From Piscicola geometra (lineage: Eukaryota; Annelida; Clitellata; Hirudinida; Piscicolidae): DNA of 64,000 bases. The position numbers were made by a program, and so were the translations under genes. Location: assembly GCA_943735955.1 (NCBI GenBank), contig OX030967.1, positions 4,719,201-4,783,200 on the forward strand, given 5' to 3'. A model generated the notes under the pieces. That model saw nothing but the letters and a program-made list of their open reading frames with translations, ran no database searches and was not told the origin of the DNA. Below are positions 37,801 through 64,000 of the stretch, in pieces; the first letter of the stretch is position 1; every line of letters starts with the position of its first letter.

Positions 37801-38167
37801 GCAACAACTACAACAACAAATCACGTGGCAGCAACAACAATACACACAACACCAACAACTTTTACAACAACAACAACACCAACAACAACTTTTGCAACAA
37901 CAACAACAACTTTTGCAACAGCAACAACAACAACTGCAACGAAGCAACAGCAAGCCCACCAAGGTTACCCACATCAGAACCAACCCCTACCACAACAAAC
38001 TGCCCAACAACTACGACCTCGAACAACAACACCACGAGGACTCTGGCAACAACAACAACAACTATCTCAGCAACAACAACAACAACAACACAAGCGACTA
38101 CAGTAATGTCATGCATAGGAGCTACCACTCTCACAACAACAACCATTCTGGACCTTCCGCTATCTGA
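31968..38167 (+). CDS. CDK14: Cyclin-dependent kinase 14 (PFTAIRE kinase), 5' end not found
   Basis: Exons: 31968-32210, 32488-32663, 33313-33400, 33657-33736, 33855-33949, 34182-34244, 34562-34623, 34961-35022, 35295-35381, 36050-36177, 36359-36450, 36556-36625, 37018-37108, 37314-38167; about 730 aa visible. Kinase landmarks in order: [13 protein letters not shown] (Gly loop), VVALKEIKL (Lys), [10 protein letters not shown] (the defining PFTAIRE helix), [31 protein letters not shown] (catalytic loop), [39 protein letters not shown] and LPPPLFTL. The serine-rich N-terminal region has FRPMSEGNL. Known members bind cyclin Y at the plasma membrane and act on Wnt receptor LRP6. The last exon adds about 270 residues of poly-Ser, poly-Gln and poly-Asn, absent from vertebrate CDK14. 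All splice phases agree except between 33400 and 33657, where one base is missing. Confidence 0.93.
33445..33508. repeat. (CA)n microsatellite in CDK14 intron
   Basis: About 32 CA units, followed by ACCACACTACAACAACA-type sequence that runs up to the next 3' splice site. Confidence 0.92.
34252..34545. repeat. (ATCC)n tetranucleotide array in CDK14 intron
   Basis: About 290 bases of degenerate CATC/TATC/CATT units between the HTDLGQYL exon and the [10 protein letters not shown] exon. It ends a few bases before the CTGCACACAG acceptor. Confidence 0.9.
34802..34958. repeat. (ATG)n microsatellite ending at a splice acceptor
   Basis: About 50 ATG triplets with GAC, GGT and GTC variants. The array ends in ATGATAG, whose AG is the 3' splice site of the HRDLKPQN exon; there is no pyrimidine tract. 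Confidence 0.92.
35385..35785. repeat. G-rich minisatellite in CDK14 intron
   Basis: About ten units of roughly 38-42 bases (GGGTGGTGGTGGGGTGGG, then AAAGAGGGGGGGGCTTGTT). Runs of three or more G are dense on the coding strand, so the RNA could form G-quadruplexes. The array starts at the donor CTT G|GTGGGTGG. Confidence 0.93.
36630..37015. repeat. CACTTCAC-type minisatellite in CDK14 intron
   Basis: Degenerate units such as CCACACTTCACCACAGCTC fill the intron and supply the CACCACAG acceptor at 37017. Confidence 0.88.
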
Positions 38168-38329
38168 ACTCTTTCTCTTCATTTCTCTTCATTTTCCTCT
38201 TTCTCTCCATCTTTTTTTCTTTTTCTCCTCCCTTCTCTCCTTCCTTCTTTTTTTATTTCATTCATTTAGTCATTATTTTTTCTACCAAACCTCCATCACT
38301 ACAAGTTATAGTCTATAACCATTAGAGTT

Positions 38330-38383
38330 TCGATCATCCTCATCATCCTCATCATCATCCTCATCATCCTCATCATCATCCTC

Positions 38384-38450
<67 letters not shown>

Positions 38451-38455
38451 CCTAC
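38330..38455. repeat. (ATC)n microsatellite downstream of CDK14
   Basis: CATCATCCTCAT-type units turn into pure ATC triplets, in the presumed 3' UTR or flank of CDK14. Confidence 0.9.
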
Positions 38456-38539
38456 CTAACTTACTGATTGTTTTCCCATGATCCACTTGAGGTTACATCA
38501 TCAGCACCACTCCTTCCTCCAACACCTTGCCCGTTTCCC

Positions 38540-38745
38540 AACACATCTCTCTTCCACCGCACATCCCTTCCCTCCACCACACATCCCTCCCTCCACCACA
38601 CATCCCTTCCCCCACCACACATCCCTTCCCCCACCACACATCCCTTCCCCCACCACACATCCCTTCCCCCACCACACATCCTTTCCCCCACCACACATCC
38701 CTTCCCCCACCACACATCCCTTCCCCCACCACACCCTCGCATCAC
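38540..38745. repeat. 18-bp minisatellite
   Basis: About ten units of CCACCACACATCCCTTCC. Open frames through it on both strands are repeat artefacts. Confidence 0.92.
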
Positions 38746-39039
38746 CAGAATCCCATTCACAGAGACTTATGAAACACCGGGGAGTGGTTCAAGGGGGCGG
38801 TGGTACGTGGTATGACTTTCTCGAATTTCTGCTTCACTTTTAAACAGTCTGACGTCAGGCCTTGACGTCAGATCTGTCGTATTCATGATATACCCTACTG
38901 ATGACGTAAGCATGTATTTTATTGCTGTTGTTATTGTTGCTGTTGTTACGAGTGTGGCCTTATGACGTAGTTGAGTGAGTCATCTACCCTGTGAATCAGT
39001 TTTTATTGCCTAATTCATTCATGCTTCACTTCTCTGCTT

Positions 39040-39160
<121 letters not shown>

Positions 39161-39459
39161 GTGTCGAATACTTGCTTCAACTAAAGAATGTCCGTCTCAA
39201 CCATTCTTTCCCCTTAGCTGTTCTCCTCTTTTCTGCTCCACCCACTCACCCATCGTCCACTCACCCATCCTCCACTCACCCATCCTCCACTCACCCATCC
39301 TCCACTCACCCATCTTCCACTCACCCATCCTCCACTCACCCATCCTCCACTCACCCCCCCATCCATCCATCCACCAACACCCTTCCTCCCTCCTCCACTC
39401 AAGCCACAACCATTGCTCTCGTTGACGTTTGTGTGTCATAAGGTGTGAGTGCCGTTAGT

Positions 39460-39600
39460 TTGCCCATGCCGGCCCTCTGGTCAGGGAGGACATGCCGGCC
39501 CTCTGGTCAGTTTGCCCATGCCGGCCCTCTGGTCAGGGAGGACATGCCGGCCCTCTGGTCAGTTTGCCCATGCCGGCCCTCTGGTCAGGGAGGACATGTG
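39460..39600. repeat. 52-bp minisatellite, GC-rich
   Basis: Nearly three copies of a unit that itself contains ATGCCGGCCCTCTGGTCAG twice, followed alternately by TTTGCCC and GGAGGAC. It is GC-rich in an AT-rich surrounding. Confidence 0.92.
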
Positions 39601-39782
39601 TGCTTTATCATATATGTATCATATACTTATATATAATGTTCATAATATTCATATATATCGTATTTATAATATATTCATAATATTCATGTAATAAAATAAA
39701 AATTATATCATATACTATCTTATATAGTTTTATTCGGAAACTTTGATATGTGGTTCCGCTTTTCATTTGGCTTTTGAATTCT

Positions 39783-39985
39783 TGTGGTTCTTTTTTGTAT
39801 GCGCTTTCGTCTGCTTGTTTGTATGCGCTTTCGTCTGCTTGTTTGTATGTGCTTTCGTCTGCTTGTTTGTATGTGCTTTCGTCTGCTTGTTTGTATGTGC
39901 TTTCGTCTGCTTGTTTGTATGCGCTTTCGTCTGCTTGTTTGTATGTGCTTTCGTCTGCTTGTTTGTATGCGGTTGTTTCTCTAGC
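39783..39985. repeat. 24-bp minisatellite
   Basis: Eight near-perfect units of TTTGTATGCGCTTTCGTCTG plus CTTG, varying only C/T at one site. The three overlapping open frames are artefacts. It is not a CRISPR: there are no spacers. Confidence 0.93.
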
Positions 39986-40324
39986 TGAGGCTTTCGTAAG
40001 CAGGCACTCACGTAGTTCCTGGTGTAACTTTACATCTCTTACACTTACAGTAAAGTAACTTCCTGGTAAATCATCAGGTCGTAATCTTTGTTACAACAGA
40101 CGCCTTTGTAATCCTGCTTGGGTTCTACCTTATCTATAATGTAATTTACAATAAAACCATTTGTAAACTTGATTACACACAAATAACTTGTAAGGCAGTT
40201 ACGTCAGAACATGAACGAGTAATTGTTCAGTGATCAGCTTCTTCTAAGCATCAATGATGCGTCACACAGTGTAGTACTGTACTAAAATGTAGTACTGTAT
40301 TCTACGGCATCGTATTGCCTTGTA

Positions 40325-40432
40325 CTCTAATCTCTTGTACTTAATCCTTGATCTCTTGTACTTAATCCTTGATCTCTTGTACTTAATCCTTGATCTTTTG
40401 TACTTAATCCTTGATCTTTTGTACTTAGTTGT
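40325..40432. repeat. 21-bp minisatellite
   Basis: Five units of CTTGTACTTAATCCTTGATCT with C/T variation. Confidence 0.92.
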
Positions 40433-40434
40433 AA

Positions 40435-42130
40435 TGCACGATCACACATCACGTCTGCGTAATTCACTTGCCGTTTGCATTTCGTCTGCGCACTAACCAA
40501 CCAGCCACCAACCTGATATTTCCCGCCCTTTCTCTCACACTTGGCGCTATATTAAATAAACATCATTATCATCAGCATCACGCTGCTCCTAAACGGTGTG
40601 TTTGCAAGCGTGTTCTTCAACTGTTATTATCATTATTATTATCATTTTTATTTTTATTATTCTACTTAAAAGATCATCTTTCGTAGCATTTATTTCAAAC
40701 TTTGCTTTCTCTTGTCAGTTGGTGCTGTCGCATAGCGGGTCGATTTTCAGCCCAGGATATTCTTCAGACCCGTCTAAATAGAAACGTTTTTTCAGAGTAT
40801 AAAAAGCTTCTGATAATTTAAAGTATCTTTTCAAATTGTTGATTTCAAAAATTGTAGTTTTTAAATGTATATTTTATATCATGAATACAAATATTTTTAT
40901 TTTAGAACCAGAATATTTTTTTATTCACGGCGGTTTCTAGCTTCCTAGAATTGCAAAAATTGGCAGAATGTATTTGTACCTAGGCTTAAATGGCCCGTCA
41001 TCGTCATCATCATCATCACCACCCTTGCACTATCACTGATACTACCCATATAACCTCACATTTATTTCGCGCTATAAAAAGTCATTTACTTCAGCAACCC
41101 GTCTTCTTTTATCTTGTCTCTGCTCACTCTACCTTATTATTCTGTTGTATCATCTCATTTTATTATTATTATTGTTATTGTTGTTGTTGTTATTATTATT
41201 ATTTCAGACGATATTTCTAATGTCAATTCAGTTTTAATCTGTTAAACCATCACTCCAGTTCACACACGATGCTAAAACAATGCGGGAATGTGTCTTCCTT
41301 GAAACATGTTACCCTTGCACTACACTTCCCAATCTAAGAATTCGCTTGCTGTGGTGGTCTTTTCAAAGCTCTTTTTACTTTATTTGTCATTTAATACTTT
41401 TATTCTTTTAATTATGATTACAGCAATTTCATGATGATGTTGGTCGAGTGTTTTTTGACGATTATGAGGGTGTAGAATATGGAAGAGATTGGCTTGAAAC
41501 GGAGAAAAACCCACAAATAATTATTTGAGTTTTCATTTTGAAAAAAATTATATAATTAAAATATTAAAAAACTATCGAAGTTAGCAACTGATTATAATGA
41601 GTCAAAAATGTAAATAATATGCGCTCTTTAAATCCGGATGTATTTACTGTAGATGATTTTAGATTTAATTAAGAAAAAACTGTTCTTCCGTATGAGCAGA
41701 CTTGAATTTAGTTTTTAATCTATTTTTTAACAACTCAAAGTTATAAATAAGTGAGATTTGGAAGTGGTTAGTGAGGGGCTGGAAAGGATGAGTACATTTC
41801 GGAAACAGTTCCAGAGAGTACGTCAGAATATAGACCAGAACTTGGGCAGGTAGAAAGATGGGCTTAATGGTGGGGTAGAGAGTGGATCTTGCTATCATAT
41901 AATTATAATAATCTTAGTCTAAGATCATTGGGAGGTGTTAATCATTAAAATTTAATGCAATGGCTAGTAGTTTGTGGATGAATAAGATCTGTCATAATTG
42001 AAGTCTTATGATTAATTAATACTTGTTTAAGTTGATCAAACAATTTAATAATTTTATTAATTCTTTAGTAATTTTTTATGAAATTCTCATAGAAATATTC
42101 AATATGATACATCAAAAAGTCACAAAAACT
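40435..42130. other. Gene-free region upstream of the BAR-RhoGAP gene
   Basis: AT-rich, with short ATT and CAT arrays. The first coding exon of the RhoGAP gene should lie here or further upstream, but no ATG exon followed by the expected lysine-rich start and a donor in phase 2 was recognised. Confidence 0.5.
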
Positions 42131-42243
42131 GCATCATACAATACAATTCAATGACGAATAGTATAAATGTGGTGTAAACCCGGACGAGCTTCAAGACCAT
42201 GAGGATTAATACTTCCGTCTATGATGATCATCATCACCTTCAG

Positions 42244-50001
<7,758 letters not shown>

Positions 50002-53000
50002 ACAAGCCTCCTCTCTTTTCTCCCTCCTTCCTTCATCCCTCTTCCTTCCTTCCTTCATTCCTTCCTCCGTCTCTCCCTCCCTCCCTCCTTCCTACCTCTT
50101 CCTTTCTTTCTTCCTTCATTTCTTCCTCAGTCTCTCCTTTCCTCCCTCCCCCTCTTTCTCACTCCCTCTTTCGGCGCATTTCTATCCTTCTTCGTTATCC
50201 TCCTTTCTCATCCTTCTTCATTCTTCCTCACCACTTCTTTCTCTTCTTTCATTCCTTCCCCTCTTTTTCCTCTCTCTCACATATTCATCCAATTCCTTTA
50301 TATCATTTTGAATGGGTTACTCGCATGGGAATGAGGCAGATGGAGCTGATGATGATAATGATGATGATGATACTCAATAACTTAATATTTATGATGATGA
50401 TAATTATGATGGTGATGATAATGATGATGATAATTATGACGCTAATGATAATAGGCCTTAATTGGATTAATTCCTTATTATCTCCAATTATAGATTGCTT
50501 CGTTCCATCGCTTCCTTAGATGAGTATTGATTGTGGTAATGCTTAATATGATGGGGGCTATGATGATGATGGTGATGATGATGACTATGATGATGATGAT
50601 GAAGAGGGTGAGGATGATGATGATGACGGCTAAGATGGTGGTGATGATGATGATGAAAGAGATTCGACGGTTGATACAACAGAGTAGAACAATAGTGAAT
50701 AGAGGGGTGTAGAGCTGTCAGAACTGCTGGTTGATTGGTGCAACGGAAAGCTTCAAGGTCACATTTGTGAATAATCAATACTAATTATAAATCAATAATA
50801 ACTTATTCATAATTATTATTTGTTCAACCGTCTAATTGCTTCCTATATAGAGAATAGTTGACATTCTAGTATCATCATCGTCATTATCATCATCATCATC
50901 ACCACCACTAACTGTGTTACCATGCACGACAGTGCATTAAAGGTGGTTACATTACTGGCATGTTCTTGTCAGTGTGGGCCGTGCTGCTCTTTTTTGCCAT
51001 CTCTCACCCTTGCGCACACGCACACAATTTGTCCCCTCCTTCATCGTCATCACACAGTCTCTCACTCACCACCACACCATCTTTCACTCACCACCACACC
51101 ATCTCTCACTCACCACCACAACATCTTTCTTTCACCACCACACCATCTCTCACTCACCACCACACCATCTCTCACTCACCACCACACCATCTCTCACTCA
51201 CCACCACAACATCTTTCTTTCACTACCACACCATCTCTCACTCACCACCACACCATCTCTCACTCACCATCACAACATCTTTCTTTCACTACCACACCAT
51301 CTCTCACTCACCACCACACCACCATTTTTTCTCTAAACATCAACATCATCTTCCCCACCATCTCGAATCCATCGAAGTTTCAGACTTTTAATCAAAATCC
51401 TCTTTTCCCTTCCACAATTTATTTCCAAATCTTTTCATACTTATTTATCCATCGAATCATTATCATCATCATCATCATCACCCTCGTTTTCCCGCCGTCC
51501 CTCCTGGCCTCACTGTCTGCTGTCGCACTGCAACTGTCGTAACCATCGCAACTGCACAGCCACTCTCCAATCGCTGCTACCACCACTGCACCTGCTACTA
51601 TTACACTTACCACAGCGACTATTACTACAACTAATTATTACAACCACGCATACTATAACTACACCTACCACAGCCACTATCATGCATACCACAACCACAC
51701 TTTCCACAAGCACACATACCACAACTCCACCTACTACAACCACACATACCACAACTCCACCTACTACAACCACACATACCACAACTCCACCTACTACAAC
51801 CACACAGCACAACAACACCTTCTACAACCACACATACCACAACTGCACCTACTACAACCACACATACCACAACTCCACCTACAACAACAACAACACCACC
51901 ATAGCAAGCGCTTCAACTCCTGATGCATCTAGCAACGTCTGCTTCGATACTTCTACATCACCACTCCACCTTCTCTGAAGACGTGTCTCAAAAATTACGC
52001 GCTACATTATCAATCTATATATATATTTATATGTTTATATATATATATATATATATAACTATAACTTTTAATATCATCAAAGTTGGGTATCTTAGTAAGT
52101 TATCGAATGTATATTTTAACGACTGATATGCTTGCGTGCTACTGCAATATGATGATGTCCAATGAAGGTGATGATGATGATGTCTAATGAATGATGATGA
52201 TGATGATGTCTAATGAAGGTGATGATGATTACCTTTTATAGATGTGATGATGATGATGTTTATTTTTAAGGGGCAGTCATTTTCATGCATTAATATTCCA
52301 TTCGACCTTCCATCATCATCATCACTCTTCATCATCATCATCATCAACACTCTTCATCATCATCATCATCACTCTTCATCATCATCATCATCACTTTTCG
52401 TTTTCTTAGTGATATTATGTCATTTTTGTCGCCAATTTCGGCATCATCATCATCACCACCACCAATCTTTGAACCCTTCTTCATTCATGTTAGCAAGCTC
52501 TTGACATTCCAAACTGCATGTCATACATACATACACATAAACACATACACACAAACACACACTAATATATAATAAAACACATACACACAAACACATAAAT
52601 ACTGAAATATAAAAAATACATACACAAACACATACATACTGACATATAAAAAACACATATACACAAAAACATACATACTAACATATGCAAACACACACAC
52701 AAACAAATACACATACACAACGAAACAGCTAGAGATGCACATTGTAACTTATTGAGATGAGACTCTGATGTGGCACTTTGGTCCTTCATGTACCCTTCTC
52801 TACTTCCTTCTTCCACCCTTATCCTCCTCCTTCCACCCTAATCCTCCTCCTTCCACCTCCTCCATCTTCCTCTTCCTCCTACCCCTTCCACCCTCATCCT
52901 CCTCCAACCCCACTCCAAACTCACACCAACAAGTGCTACAATGACGAGTGTATAAATAATTAAAACATAAAATATAATAACAATAATAATAATAATAATA

Positions 53001-53626
53001 ATGATGATACAAATATTACGATTGTTTCAAGACCTTTTATTACAAAGACTTCTTTGCGTTGGCATGACGCGAGCGTTGAGGCGTTCGCAAAAGAAGGCAA
53101 TGCCAACTGCCCTGTCTCCCCTCCTTCCAACTCTCCGTCGTTTCATTCTATTCAATCTTATTATTCACTTTCTTGATTTTATTATTATTTTATTATTTTT
53201 ATTTTTCTTTCTTGTTATTCTCATTTTTATCTCTTTCATCTTGGTGTTTTCATTTGTATCTTCTTTCCATTATTATTATGATCAATTTAAAGCTTCAATG
53301 TGCAAATGCTGTCAATAAATAACTTATTGAAACTGTTCGTCTGTATATCTTATCATCATCATCATCATCACTATCAGTGCATCCTCATTATCACCCTAAT
53401 TGTCATTACTATTACTATCAAAACTTTGTATTACAGACACTCCTCTTCTTCATCCTTCTCTTCCTCTTCCTTCTCTTCCTCCTCTCCCACCTTCTCTTTC
53501 TTCTCTTCCACCTCCTCCTCCCCCTTTTTTCCTCTTTCCTTAGAGGAAATCAAGTCGTCGATGCTGATGATGATGTTGATGATGATGATGATGGTTGCAT
53601 CAGCAGTAGGCGGAGCTGACACGTCA
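50002..53626. other. Intergenic region between two convergent genes
   Basis: Holds pyrimidine-rich sequence after the RhoGAP stop (50010-50290), ATG arrays (50340-50680), a CTCACTCACCACCACACCAT minisatellite (51060-51320), a CATACCACAACTCCACCTAC-type array (51680-51890), ATG/ATC arrays (52140-52470) and a CACATACA array (52530-52720). No supported gene. The Thr-rich open frame at 51.7 kb is a repeat product. Confidence 0.7.
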
Positions 53627-60085
<6,459 letters not shown>

Positions 60086-60089
60086 TCTT

Positions 60090-60818
60090 CACTTTTTAAG
60101 TCTGAAAAGTTTTAGGACTCAATTTGATAGTAAACATTATCTGAAAACTCTTTGAATTATTGACTTCATGGAAACTTTAGCAAATAATTTACATCTTATT
60201 TGTAATTTTCCTATCAATTTGGCAAATTGAATTTGCAATGTAAATTTTACATCTTATTTGTAATTGTTCTATCAATTTACATCTTATTTGCAATTTTTCT
60301 ATCAATTTACATCTTATTTGAAATTTTTTTTTTTATTTAATCGTTTTATTATATTTTTTTCAAACTTTAAATGAATATTATATACACTTAATATGTATCA
60401 AGAAATATATTATCGCAGGCATACATACATTAAGGATTCTCCATGGCAACTGACAGCACAGAACAGATAACTTAGTTAATTTCAACTTTAAATATTTTAT
60501 TAAATTTTTATGTCGTTTTTGCAATTTTCAAAGCAAGAAACATGGCAAGAAGTTTTTTTTCCTATTTTTTAAATCCACACAACACACTTGAATGTAATTA
60601 TAAATAGCAAAAAAAAATTATCTCAATTTAACTCATATTCAATCTTTTAAAACCTATTAATCAATAAATTTAATCAATGCATACACCACGAGCAGCTGGA
60701 CAAAAGGCCAAGAAGCAGGGTGGCACAGGGATGACAAGGCACTCTCAAAGCACGCATCAATCAAATAAAACTCGGAAACGTTTGAAAAAAACCTCGCAAT
60801 AATTACTTTAAAACTACA
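60090..60818. other. Spacer between ALG3 and TBC1D32 (both minus strand)
   Basis: AT-rich; contains three to four repeats of ATCAATTTACATCTTATTTG (60190-60330). It should hold the TBC1D32 promoter. No other gene is seen. Confidence 0.6.
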
Positions 60819-60820
60819 AA

Positions 60821-61662
60821 TCATGCAATCTTTTTGATTTTTTGTCGTTTGTAATCTACATCTTTAGGTGACACATCCCGTGGATGGGTTTCAGGATCAC
60901 TATCATCACCGCCACCATGGGGGGTGGGGATGATGATGATGGAGTGGAAAAGGGCTAGAAGAATGGTGAGATGGCAGAGGTGGAGGGAGGCTGAAGAGAG
61001 GGTGGTGGATGGATAAGTGTTCCAACACATCTCGATCACTCCCAACAACACCAGTCTTGTGGGTTGCGTGTGGTTAAATTACTATTTTTATTGCTGTTCA
61101 TGATGGTTTTTTAATTATTTATTATTGATATATAATAATAATAAAAAGTTATATTATGATTAAAATAAAAATTATTAGTATTATTATCATCACCATCATC
61201 ATCATCAATTCCCATCCACTTTCCATCCACCCCGACAAAAAGGAAAAGATACCTGATGGGCGATGATAGGCGGGTGGTCCAAAGGATGTGCGGCAAGGAG
61301 TGGAAGTACCACGCATAGAACTGGTAGTGCAGGGAGCGACTGAAACACACGCCGATGAAGTTGCAGACGAATAGCATGGTGACCACGTGGTCAGGTGAGA
61401 GAAGTGTGCTTGAGGGGTGTTTGCTTGTTGATGGGGTTGGTGGTGTGTTTGTTGTTGTTGTTGTTGTTGTGGTTACTGAAGTGTTGTTGCTTGTTTTAGT
61501 TGGAGTTGATGGGCTTTCATGTTTGTTATTGATTGAGAAGAAGTGTGTCACAAACGCCTTGAGCCCTCCATGCTTCCTGTGGTATGTTTTCCACGTGGTC
61601 TCAACACCAGCCCACCGACATCGTTATCATCATCCCTAATCTATTATGCAGAAATGGCCGCG

Positions 61663-61730
<68 letters not shown>

Positions 61731-61855
61731 ATCACTACCACATCCCTATCCCCACCTAATCCAGTATAGGTGGATGAATGCATAGAGGACAGAGAGGTGA
61801 CACAGCAACAACAATGCATGGAACCTCCTGTCTAAGAAGACATTCTCGTCAAGGA

Positions 61856-61950
<95 letters not shown>

Positions 61951-63943
61951 TGTGTGTGTAAATGGTCACGCCGTTTTAAACAGCACTAAAAGCATGACTT
62001 GGCGATGATCCTGATGATGATGATGACAAAAACAACAAAAATAATAATGATGATGATGACACGAAACCTCCAGTTGACGGTCCAGACGAAGAGGAATTGG
62101 CGGGAAAACTCGAAGGCGCGTTGGAGGTAGGAGGAGGGGTTGGTGAGGAGGAAGGGAAGGCCAAGAAGGAGCTGGGATGGAGTTGGGGAGATTGATGAGA
62201 TGGTGGTGGTGGTTGTGAGGAGAAATAAAAGTAGCGGTTGTGGAGGTGGTAGTGGTGAGAAGTAATAGTGGTGGCTGTAGTGATGGGGAAAATGGAAATT
62301 GAGATTTTAAGATCATCATTGAAACAGTTTTGGCGGAGAAGGGAAATCAAATAATAAAAACAACCGTAATAATAATAATAATAATGAAATAAGTACCAAT
62401 AATAATAATAATAAAGAAGTTTAAGACACATACAGAGAAGCGGCCAGCAGACAACTCACCTGGACGAGGGCACAGAGGGAGAGGTGGAGGAGGGTGTGGA
62501 GGAGGGAGAACCTCTGTCGGAGGAGGAGGAGGAGGCCTGGAGCGAAGAGGAGGAGGTTCATCTTCACTGATACTGATATGCTGGTGGTGATGATGATGAT
62601 GGTGGTGGTGGCAACGGTGGTGGTGATGATAATGATAGAGATGATGAGGATAAAATAAACGTGCGTGTATCTTTTTGTAATCTGACTTTTCCAATCTCCA
62701 AGCAAGCAGTCATCATTTATACTACACCTTCATCATTCCCATGACTTCTGCTACTACCCCGGACCACGTTATCACCACTACCCCCCCATTACCACCCCCC
62801 CCCTTACCACCACCAAACTAAACCACCACCCCTTACCACCACCATCCCCCTATTCCCACCACCAACCTACACCACCTCCCCCCTTACCACCACCAATACT
62901 CACTCACCCACCCACCTACCCACCCACCCACCTACCCACCCACCCACCTGTACAACAAACAAGCAACGCTCCACCTATGGACCAGCATGCAGCAGACGGC
63001 GGCATAGAAAAGCAACATGGCGACCGGGTCGTTGAAGAGGCGCAGCAGGAAGATGGAGTGGATGCGGTAAGAGGCGCAACACATGAAGAAGAAGGCGTAT
63101 GGAGGTGTCTGTGCGGCGGTGGTGGGTTGTTGTTTGGAGTGGTTGTTGTGGGTGTGAAGAGGGGTTGTTGTGGGTGTGAAAAGGGGTTGTTGTGGGTGTG
63201 AAGAGAGGTTGTTGTGGTGGAGATGGTGATGGCAGGGGTAGTTGTGAGGGTGAGGGTTTTGGGGGTTGTTAGGATGAAAGAAGTTGTTGTTGTGGTTGTG
63301 AAGGTGGTGATGGTGATGGTGAGAGTGGTTGTGGTAGTAGTTGTAAAGGAAAGATGGTAACAGCAGTGATAGTGGTAATAAGGAAGAAGAGGTAACAGTG
63401 GTGATAGTGATAATAAGGAAGGAGATGGTAACAGTGGTGATAGTGATAATAAGGAAGGAGAGGTAACAGTGGTGATAGTGATAATAAGAAAGGAGAGGTA
63501 ACAGTGGTGATAGTGATAATAAGAAAGGAGAGGTAACAGTGGTGATAGTGGTAATAAGGAAGGAGAGGTAACAGTGGTGATAGTATTAGTGATTCGGGTG
63601 GTGAATGAAGGGGGTGGTGGTAACTGTGCTAAGGAGGAAGATGGTGGTGGTGTTTTGAAGGTAAACGCAAGTCTAAAATATTTTTTTTAAACAGTTACAA
63701 TAAAATTGGTAATCGTCTGGTGGCTAATATGAATAAACCAACATCAAAAACACCCCTACATTACATTAACACCCATCAACCCTACAAGCACTTGCCTTTT
63801 TAACTCTGGAGTAGATGAAGAAGATGGTGATGAGAGTGAGCTGGTAGAAGACTGCAAAAATATACTGAGCCCGAGTGACGTTGACACCCCCATTTGTTAA
63901 GTGGTAGAGACCAGCGAAGATGTACACAAAGCCTGCAGGGTAT
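60821..63943 (-). CDS. ALG3: ALG3, dolichyl-P-Man:Man5GlcNAc2-PP-dolichol alpha-1,3-mannosyltransferase (5' partial)
   Basis: Seven exons on the minus strand: 63943-63796, 63108-62948, 62580-62460, 62171-62068, 61857-61756, 61576-61253, 61055-60821; 397 aa visible, with the N-terminal exons beyond 64000. Hallmarks in order: [115 protein letters not shown] and [20 protein letters not shown]. These match ALG3 of many animals closely. The enzyme is a multi-pass ER membrane GT-C transferase that adds the first luminal mannose in N-glycan precursor synthesis. A Thr/Ser/Pro-rich insert (encoded by ACA repeats near 61440-61500) lies before [13 protein letters not shown]. The intron after FFIYSRVKK has a GC donor. 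Confidence 0.95.
61670..61730. repeat. (CA)n microsatellite in ALG3 intron
   Basis: About 28 CA units with one AAAC variant, downstream of the donor of the exon encoding HLYWI. Confidence 0.93.
61859..61957. repeat. (TG)n microsatellite, (CA)n on the transcript strand, at a splice acceptor
   Basis: About 49 TG units that read CACACACACAG|G on the ALG3 transcript strand, so the array forms the 3' splice site of the FLDENVF exon. Confidence 0.95.
63109..63795 (-). other. GC-AG intron in ALG3 with 36-bp minisatellite
   Basis: The exon ending RVKK is followed by AAG|GCAAGTGC, a textbook GC-type donor. The acceptor is CCGCACAG. The intron contains about six units of GGTAACAGTGGTGATAGTGA plus TAATAAGGAAGGAGA (63360-63585). 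Confidence 0.8.
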
Positions 63944-64000
63944 CTGTGTGTGGAGCAGTGCATTAATGAATGGGGGAGTATTTTAAGAATAGTTGTAACA

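Noticed and set aside
39783..39985. CRISPR-like array
   Set aside because: The 24-bp units are directly adjacent with no spacers, and this is animal DNA. It is a minisatellite.
41665..41898. 77-codon minus-strand open frame (NRLKTKFKSAHTEEQFF)
   Set aside because: It faintly recalls the C-terminal end of a LINE ORF, but no diagnostic motif is present.
51682..51978. Mucin-like Thr/Pro-rich open frame
   Set aside because: It follows a tandem repeat of about 20 bases, lacks a signal peptide and splice context, and its opposite strand is equally open.

Overview
This is nuclear DNA of an animal, very probably a marine invertebrate. The evidence is spliced genes with GT-AG introns, a PFTAIRE-family cyclin-dependent kinase, a cilia/Hedgehog protein of the broad-minded type, animal non-LTR retrotransposons, tRNA-derived SINEs, and very heavy microsatellite and minisatellite content. 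I cannot name the species; the repeats and secreted glycine-rich proteins would fit a lophotrochozoan, but that is inference. Layout: 0-5.4 kb is a nested repeat block. Two CA arrays (0.2 and 1.4 kb) flank a foldback-like element that contains a broken CR1/L2-type reverse transcriptase fragment and an 857-bp inverted-repeat element with a clean 9-bp target duplication. 5.4-28.1 kb holds a six-gene cluster of small secreted structural proteins (two long glycine/proline/tyrosine proteins of about 316 aa and four short proteins of 156-168 aa with a tyrosine-rich repeat). All share the same signal peptide, intron position and core promoter. Interleaved are a riboflavin-transporter gene (SLC52A type, minus strand, 11.05-13.09 kb), a tRNA-Ser(AGA), SINEs, RTE-type LINE remnants and several non-autonomous inverted-repeat elements. 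28.1-30.8 kb is a PI-PLC X-domain protein gene (PLCXD, minus strand, six exons). 31.9-38.2 kb is CDK14/PFTAIRE kinase (plus strand, at least 14 exons, polyQ tail). 42.2-50.0 kb is a BAR-RhoGAP of the ARHGAP17/44 (RICH) family (plus strand, 16 exons found, first exon not found). 53.6-60.1 kb is a TBC1D32/broad-minded homologue (minus strand, nine exons). 60.8 kb to beyond the window end is ALG3, the ER mannosyltransferase (minus strand, seven exons found, 5' end outside). How they relate: the housekeeping genes (vitamin transport, N-glycosylation, kinase, Rho signalling, ciliary protein) are not an operon and their neighbourhood looks incidental. The six secreted-protein genes are a real co-regulated cluster, built by tandem and inverted duplication, with a promoter block better conserved than the rest of their flanks. 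A second theme is microsatellites that lie at splice sites: (CA)n immediately before many 3' splice sites and (GT)n at several 5' splice sites. Exon coordinates come from reading splice signals, frame and family homology by eye; no alignment or transcript data were used.
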